Positions 10,194-15,207 of a stretch of 15,207 nucleotides of DNA are shown here, piece after piece. Every line of letters starts with the position of its first letter. Positions within the stretch are counted from its first letter, which is position 1. A program made the translations under genes and the position numbers. Origin of the DNA: Isohypsibius dastychi (Eukaryota; Tardigrada; Eutardigrada; Parachela; Isohypsibiidae); assembly GCA_034696485.1 (NCBI GenBank), contig JAQIWT010000778.1, positions 1 through 15,207 of the forward strand, given 5' to 3'. Below the pieces are notes generated by a model. That model was not told the DNA's origin. It ran no database searches and saw nothing but the letters and a program-made list of their open reading frames with translations.

Positions 10194-10412
10194 ATTGTTA
10201 ATTGACGAAAGTTGCCCGCATTATTTCTTGCAAAAAAATTTATTGCCAAATTACTGCTTTTTTAATCAAAATTCTTAGTTTGTCTTCAAAAACGCGCTTC
10301 ATTTTTTCAAGATGTTTTCTGTCCGAATGAATTTTCATTATATTTTTTTATTCTATTTTTTTCACCTGTTGCTTTTGCAAAAAAAATACGTAAAAACCGT
10401 TTTTTAGTCAAA

Positions 10413-10418
10413 TTTATT
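10413..10418 (-). terminator. Poly(A) signal of the LRP2BP-like gene
   Basis: AATAAA on the minus strand lies about 32 bp beyond the stop at 10450-10452, a normal distance for nematode 3' UTRs. Confidence 0.7.
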
Positions 10419-10449
10419 CCGACAGAAAAAAACATGCTTTTTATCCTTC

Positions 10450-13184
10450 TTATTTCTTCCCGAATTTAATTCGATCGCCCAATTCCGTCACGGTATCCGC
10501 ATCAACACCAATCGCCAAAACATAATATTTCGACGCCAAATTCCGGTCCAATTTCAGCAATTTCCCAATCTCATGCAAATGTCCCATTACAAAACACGCA
10601 GTGGCCACACTCCGCCTCACCGCGGCCTCATCCTGATTATGGCTCCCCGAAACCGCCATTTTCTTCGGCGCTTCCTTAATATCCACCCCAGATTCTTCAG
10701 CAGCTTCAATGATTTTTTTCGTCCAACCCAACGCCGATTCGCGCATATTTTTCTCCAAATAAAAAACCGATAAATAACCCATTGCGGAATAATTGCCGCA
10801 TTCCGCTCCTTTTCGAAGGTGTTCCTGCGCGGAATGGAGGTCTTTGGGAGAACCCCATCCGTACCAGTTCATAAGTCCGACTTGAACAGTTGATTCGATG
10901 GAGCCGTTTCTGGCGGCTTCGGAATGCCAGAAGAAGGATTTTTCCCAGTCTGGTAATGGCGCAGAATTTATGGAGGATGGATGTGGATGTGACCCAATGC
11001 GATCACGACCGTATTGATAGCCGAGTGCGATTTGACAGAGAATTCCACCGTCCGTCACCATCTGGTCATCTAATTAACGGAGAAAAAAATTGTCAAAATT
11101 TTTCAATTCACTTTTTATCATTTTTATATGAATAATTATTCTGTTGGCATTATTCATTATATTTTATTTAAATTTGGCCGTTTGAACAGAATTCCGAGGG
11201 TATGTATGAGATTAGAGGAACGCAAACTTTGAAGGAATAATTCATTCAAAACGCCGGCAAAATTATTGATTTATAAAACAAAATCGCACTTTACTCAGCA
11301 AGGACAAATATTTAAAAATAACAAAGAATGACAACATATAAATATAAGGAATAAATATAAATGGAAATTTTAAATACAAATGATGATATAAAAATATACA
11401 TATTGAATGTAAATAGACATGGTGATATAAACTACTGAAATTGCAGATTGAATAATGAAAAACCAAAGATAGAATTAAAAGCTGAAATATTTGGATGCAT
11501 TATAATTTTAATATGGTCCACGGTTGAATGCAACAAGTTCATTTCGATAAAAAAGATTTCTGGAAGAGCGAGCTTTTTCGAATCTGATACACCGGAACAG
11601 TGGTTCACCACTACATCTTATTCCAAACAAAACATCTCGAGGATGATTTTGAATCATTTCCGTGATAATTCAACATGAAAAACAGATTATCAATCCAGTA
11701 AAAATCAGCCAACTTGTAGTTTTCAGGTTGATTGAAAAAAAGTCCATCGAGCCGAAATTATAAATCAAAATCAACTGAAGGGAAATCTGCGAATCAAGAA
11801 AAGATTTGCTGTAAAAATTTGAATCCGATGAATTCCATTTACTTCATTTTTATTTTATTTCTGTACCAACTGGTCGATGGGGATTAAATGCGATCTCCTC
11901 TGCAGCACCTCTCCACCATTTAATAGCCTCGTCAAAATCATGGTGCACACCCCATCCTTGATTATAAGCATTGCCAATATGCAAGCAGGCAAAGTGCCGG
12001 AATTCAATATCCAAATTGGTAATTGTCGATAAATCATAAACTTTCTTCATTTCTTTTACGGCTTCCGTCGTGTTTTCAGCAACACCCTGTCCGTCATACA
12101 ACATTATGGCTTTGAAGTATGAACCCGGAATACTGTTCTCTTGCGCCAGAGCAGAGAAAATTTGAAATGCCGATTCGTAATCACCTGCAAGGATATGATT
12201 TTCAAATATCATCACGTTCTGATGAAAACTAAAAAGAAAAGCATAATTTGACAAAAATAGAACGATTAAATATGAAAATGTTAAAAAACAAAATCGTCAC
12301 AAAATTGTACAATTATGCATTCTATATTTCAATGATATTGTCAGCAACATTATTTTATGGGAAGCAATGGAATCAGAATTAGAATAAATCATAACAACAT
12401 TAACTAAAAAGAAAAAAATAAACATTTTCTGTTTAGACGAATTCTGGTTTTTTGGTGGCCAGAATGCACATTCAACTCATAAATCAAGATGCTGTTTGCA
12501 CGTGAATATTTAATACCTACGTAAGTCAGAATTTTTCACCATAGTTCAGTACGGTAATAATGATCTGTGTCATTAATAATTAACAGGATTGATTTGGTGA
12601 AATTGGTTAATTATTTATCAATAGAATTAATAATTAAAGCATTAATATAATGATTATTACTTAATATAATAATTTGTAATAATATATTAATATATAAAAT
12701 ATTGATATAATGAATTTAATAAAATCAATACAAAAGGCTAAGTTTGGTTAAATTGGCAGTTTCCAAAACCAAATCCTGATATTTAATAAAATCAAGTTGT
12801 TCCCTTAAAAATAAAAATCCGAAATTCGATCCGAAAATAATGTTTCAATCCAACCTCTTTCCTCTAAATCCTTTTATATTCACCATCATTGTACATTTGA
12901 TATGCTTTGACAAACTTGATAGTTTCATCTTTCGGCATGATTTCCGGTAGTGGAACAGTCAAGCGTTTTCTCGGTTGTCTCACGGCGGGATCATCCACAG
13001 GATCCCGTTTGAAATCCGCTGGAACCAACTTTTGATAAACTCCAGATCTCATTTTAATTTTCCGAATAACTTCATCTTGGGAAACATCGTAGACCTTTGG
13101 AATCGTAGGTTGCACACAATTTCGCGGCGCACCCTCCCGGCACGATAATCTCGGATAGTACTGCATAGCCGGCGACTGACTCAT
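10450..13184 (-). CDS. LRP2BP: Sel1-like repeat protein resembling LRP2-binding protein
   Basis: Three exons (13184-12895, 12228-11867, 11069-10450) join in phase to about 423 residues. Exon 1 (from ATG at 13184) encodes a Pro/Arg-rich leader with no recognised domain. Exon 2 begins the Sel1 repeats: GDYESAFQIF, then a KAIMLYDGQGV unit and an HIGNAYNQGWGVHHDFDEAI unit. Exon 3 continues with ALGYQYG, WEKSFFWHSEAARNGSIES, GLMNWYGWGSPKD, EHLRKGAECGNYSAMGYLS and MGHLHEIG units. The order, and phrases such as FFWHSEA..GS.ES, match vertebrate LRP2BP, a cytoplasmic scaffold that binds the megalin tail. Sel1 repeats mediate protein-protein contacts, so the true partner here is unknown. Both donors are GTAC-type and weak, so junctions are slightly uncertain. 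It lies downstream of the Pol III subunit gene in probable operon arrangement. The leader is longer than in vertebrates. Confidence 0.8.
11070..11866 (-). other. Intron 2 of the LRP2BP-like gene (~800 bp)
   Basis: AT-rich sequence with no exon that fits the Sel1 series; the flanking exons join directly in phase (V-D-D-Q). A plus-strand reading frame at 11448-11678 has no family resemblance and is probably chance. Confidence 0.6.
12229..12894 (-). other. Intron 1 of the LRP2BP-like gene (~670 bp), very AT-rich
   Basis: The donor GTACAATG at 12894 and acceptor CTTTTTAG at 12229 are in agreeing phase (AT|T, Ile). The part from about 12580 to 12720 is almost entirely A and T, with many TTAATA/TATAAT repeats. 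No gene is seen. Confidence 0.6.
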
Positions 13185-13276
13185 GACCGGAATAATTATT
13201 TTATTCAATTTTTTTGTGAATTTTTTTCGAGTATTTAAAAACAACGGAGCGGAAATGAATTCAGACGAATTATTAC

Positions 13277-13290
13277 CTGGAAACAAGAAT
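13277..13290 (-). promoter_or_regulatory. Candidate trans-splice acceptor of the LRP2BP-like gene
   Basis: The minus strand reads ATTCTTGTTTCCAG just before the leader of the LRP2BP-like gene, with no matching donor seen in the ~120 bp back to the stop of the upstream gene (13398). That spacing is typical of nematode operons, in which the downstream gene receives an SL2-type leader. The start ATG follows about 93 bp later at 13184. Inferred from position only. Confidence 0.45.
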
Positions 13291-13397
13291 CGAAACGCTG
13301 AATAATTATAGTTTATGTAATATTTTCAGATTCCAACGAACAAGATTTCGGAACAAAGCGAAAGACCCGGAAACGGAAGTGAACCTTTCTGCAACAT

Positions 13398-14058
13398 TCA
13401 GTTTTCTCGCCACTGATTTCCACATCCCATACATTTGAAAAACAAAGTCATAGGTTCGTCCGCAGATCTTGTCTAAGAAGTAAAAATAAATCTGATTAGA
13501 TTTTATATCGGTATGAAAACTAAACATCGAACCGGAAATAGATTTTACCTGCATTTGTGAATAATAAGCTCGTTTGTGGTTGCATTTGGGGCAGGTCGCT
13601 GAAAGTACAAAAAAACGTTGAACAAAAAAAATATAAAATCAAAAAACCATCCAGCAAATATTTTTAATAATTTCTGAATTTCAATTTCAAAATAATTACT
13701 GTCGGTTTCATCTCTTCCGGCATCTCCATCTCCGGTGTGAATTTCCGAGACTTCCTTCAGTTTCGGGTAATACGAGCATATTAACTGCAATAGAAACCGA
13801 TACTCAATCGCAATATATCGCCAAAAGAACGAAACGTACCATGCCACCAGGTAAACTGGAAACGGGAATTTCAAGTCTGCAAACAATGCAACAAACATGA
13901 TATCCAGCTCCTTGTCGTCCGCTGAGATTCTCCGGCTTGCGGACCTGCATGAAACCGCGACATGACTCGCATATTATAATCACTGCAAAACAGCAAGATA
14001 CGACGTGAACAGAACTGCCAACGTAAGACTGACAAAAATATAGAAGTACGTTCTTACT
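13398..14058 (-). CDS. POLR3K: RNA polymerase III subunit RPC10/C11 (POLR3K) homologue, TFIIS-like zinc ribbons
   Basis: Small two-zinc-ribbon subunit used by nuclear RNA polymerase III for transcript cleavage, termination and reinitiation. Exons: 14058 (only the A of ATG is coding), 13982-13840, 13784-13700, 13598-13549, 13472-13398; 117 residues against about 108 in vertebrates. Ribbon 1: C5-x2-C8 and C32-x2-C35. The linker contains YPKLKEV (~54-60), a signature shared with vertebrate POLR3K. Ribbon 2: C79-x2-C82 and C107-x2-C110, enclosing TRSADEPMT with the catalytic Asp-Glu of the acidic hairpin at ~98-99. The start codon is A|TG, interrupted by intron 14057-13983; upstream in frame there is a stop. 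Ribbon 1 is more divergent and about 7 residues longer than in relatives. RPB9 and RPA12 were considered, but YPKLKEV and RSADEP favour Pol III. Divergent from the YRDC gene and first in a likely two-gene operon. Confidence 0.85.
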
Positions 14059-14222
14059 TTTTTCTTCTTCCGACAAGAGCGACTGCCAGATAGACTTCAG
14101 CAGTCAGGAAACCACAAACTAGATTCACTTGGGTGATTCAGCGATCGCAGATGCAAAATTGAACTGCGAAGGATTAAATTTTGACTGACGAGAAATTCAA
14201 AGTTCATGAAAGTATTTCTCGA

Positions 14223-14390
14223 ATATTAAATAAATAAATTCAAAGACGGACTTTGTTGTGGTTTTTCTCGATGCAGCTGAGGTGCAGGGGTTAGCTGGGT
14301 GACCCCCGCGTCAAGCCTATCACACTCCCCCTGTGGGCTCATGATGAGCTCATCAGCAGCCCGACCCCTAAACCACAGCCTCATTAGAAA
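14223..14390 (-). mobile_element. Structured element with tRNA-like Pol III promoter boxes (SINE- or MITE-like)
   Basis: The segment is GC-rich in AT-rich surroundings. On the minus strand TGGTTTAGGGGT (14375-14364) fits the Pol III A-box consensus at 11 of 12 positions. GGCTTGACGCG (14317-14307) is a degraded B-box. The 3' end on that strand is an ATTTATTTATTTAAT tail (about 14238-14224), as in SINEs. Inverted pairs: TGTGGTTT (14257-14264) with AAACCACA (14370-14377), AGGGGT (14286-14291) with ACCCCT (14364-14369), GGGCT (14335-14339) with AGCCC (14358-14362), and the palindrome TGATGAGCTCATCA (14342-14355). The two ends (TGAGG.TG..GGGTTAG) are also loosely inverted copies, so a small DNA-transposon derivative is an alternative. 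No target-site duplication is evident. Confidence 0.45.
14342..14355. repeat. 14-bp perfect palindrome TGATGAGCTCATCA
   Basis: A perfect 14-bp inverted repeat with no spacer, forming the top of the GGGCT/AGCCC stem within the structured element. Confidence 0.8.
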
Positions 14391-14561
14391 AGTGCTTCTA
14401 CGCCTCTGACTGGACCGATGTTGAAATCCCGCTGCAAAATTTCGACGTTCGCGATTTCGGTTTGCTTTTCATTCCTATTGAATTGATATGTTGTTCTTAT
14501 TTTGTATATTCCGATTTTATTTTGAGTTTAATCCAGGATCGTTTGTCTCGATTCTGTACGT

Positions 14562-15207
14562 ATGATCGGTCGTTTATTGGTACGAACCGGAAGTCGCGGA
14601 ATCCGCTCCTTTTCTGCCAAAATGCTGTTCGATAATTCGAACCAGAATCTCCTCTCCTCCATGCAGAACGTGTCGGAAAAGTTTGAATACAATCGGAATT
14701 CGGACTCCGTTTCAGAAGAAGCCTCCGATGAACACCGCATTCTGAGTTTGAAGAGTAAGCCGTTCCAATATTTCTGTTTTTTTTGGTGATTTAATGATTT
14801 TTCATTTCAGCTGGGATTTATCACGAAATTATTCAGAGAGCGAAAGAAGATTTGGAAGCTGGAAAAGTCATTGCATTGCCAACGGATACCATTTATGGCG
14901 TCGCCGGTTTGGCGCAGAATACTTCCGCCGTCCGGAAGTTGTATGAAATTAAAGGACGTGATTCTGCGAAACCCGTTGCAATTTGTGTTGGTGAAATTTC
15001 TGATGTCAAAAGGTGAGTTTGAAAAATTGTCGAAAACGGGATTGCGTTTTTTGTTCTCGTTTATAGAATTATTAATTATGATTATAATTATCTGTTTATT
15101 ATTGGGAAACAAAAACGAATCCAAGATTTCTTTTGAATTTTTATTTGAATTTTGTAGTAATTCCAGTCTTACAGTTTATTCATTTTTTGATGAATTTTTC
15201 TTCTGCA
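14562..15207 (+). CDS. YRDC: Threonylcarbamoyl-AMP synthase, YRDC/Sua5 family (5' part; continues past right edge)
   Basis: Makes threonylcarbamoyl-AMP from Thr, bicarbonate and ATP, the first step of t6A modification at position 37 of ANN-decoding tRNAs. Exon 1 is 14562-14754 and exon 2 is 14811-15012, joined in phase (A|CT, Thr). The next intron runs to the window end, which stops at an acceptor-like ttcttctgca. Exon 2 has the family signature: LEAGKVIALPTDTIYGVAGL, then KLYEIKGRDSAKPVAICVG, with the substrate-binding K-x-R and K-P residues. The first ~20 residues are Arg/Ser-rich with no acidic residue, consistent with a mitochondrial targeting peptide. A second in-frame ATG at 14622, in better context (CCAAAATG), would give a cytosolic form. 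The first exon ends in an acidic, poorly conserved stretch before the domain. About 131 residues are visible; roughly half of the domain lies off the window. Confidence 0.92.

Larger units (their letters stand above)
10114..10449. other. Convergent 3' region between receptor gene and LRP2BP-like gene
   Basis: AT-rich sequence between two converging stop codons, with poly-T and poly-A runs. It contains one AATAAA on each strand, serving the two flanking genes. No gene is visible. Confidence 0.7.
14059..14561. promoter_or_regulatory. Divergent promoter region between POLR3K (-) and YRDC (+) homologues
   Basis: About 500 bp separate the two gene starts. The first ~45 bp leftmost are transcribed 5' UTR of the Pol III gene (TCTATCTGGCAGTCGC on the minus strand). 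A structured repeat-like element occupies 14223-14390. The right part (14400-14561) is ordinary AT-rich sequence. No TATA box or named factor site is convincing. Confidence 0.6.

Noticed and set aside
10573-10773. Plus-strand reading frame opposite the Sel1 exon
   Set aside because: Antisense shadow of a clearly conserved minus-strand exon.
11448-11678. Plus-strand reading frame in the LRP2BP-like intron
   Set aside because: Low-complexity composition, no recognisable domain and no splice partners; flanking minus-strand exons join directly across it.
13398-14058. Assignment as RPB9 or RPA12 (Pol II / Pol I zinc-ribbon subunits)
   Set aside because: The linker YPKLKEV and the TRSADEPMT hairpin are characteristic of the Pol III subunit; RPA12 usually has RSADEGQT and RPB9 lacks the catalytic Asp-Glu pair.
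14342-14362. Possible hammerhead ribozyme (CTGATGAG-like core on the minus strand)
   Set aside because: The CUGAUGA box is present but no GAAA box or third stem follows; the match arises from a 14-bp palindrome.
14307-14375. Genuine tRNA gene
   Set aside because: A-box fits but the B-box has several mismatches, and no acceptor stem, anticodon arm or T-loop pairing can be drawn.
1-15207. CRISPR array, prophage, insertion sequence or bacterial operon
   Set aside because: Spliced genes, polyadenylation signals and eukaryote-only proteins rule out a bacterial window; no regularly spaced repeat-spacer pattern is present.

Overview
The window looks like chromosomal DNA of a nematode, most likely a Caenorhabditis species. 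Genes are compact, and most introns are 45-250 bp with GT donors and T-rich TTTTCAG-type acceptors. Every protein recognised here is eukaryotic. All gene models below were built by joining exons by eye, requiring splice phases to agree and the product to resemble a known family. No transcript data were used.

Layout, left to right. (1) Positions 1-481 hold no recognisable coding sequence, only a short direct repeat. (2) About 482-7117 (+) is rev-3, the catalytic subunit of the translesion DNA polymerase zeta. About 19 further exons are visible. The B-family N-terminal domain is not seen and is probably left of the window. The gene contains a ~980 bp intron with repeats and fold-back sequence, and a G13 run in a later intron. 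(3) 7630-10113 (+) is a five-exon class A-like seven-transmembrane receptor without a known ligand. (4) 10450-13184 (-) is a Sel1-repeat protein resembling LRP2-binding protein (LRP2BP), convergent with the receptor gene. (5) 13398-14058 (-) is a two-zinc-ribbon RNA polymerase III subunit of the POLR3K/RPC10 (C11) type. It lies just upstream of the LRP2BP-like gene on the same strand, with operon-like spacing. (6) 14059-14561 is a divergent promoter region containing a structured, tRNA-promoter-like (SINE- or MITE-like) element. (7) 14562 to the right edge (+) is the 5' part of a YRDC/Sua5 threonylcarbamoyl-AMP synthase gene, which acts in tRNA t6A synthesis.

The genes do not form one pathway. 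rev-3 acts in DNA damage tolerance. The right-hand group (Pol III subunit, YRDC and a Pol III-promoter-like element) is linked by tRNA biology, but that may be coincidence. I see no new multi-gene system. The points most worth checking are the loss of the CysA zinc module in REV-3, its candidate REV7-binding motif, the structured element in the POLR3K/YRDC promoter, the start codon of the Pol III subunit split by an intron, and the two possible start codons of YRDC.
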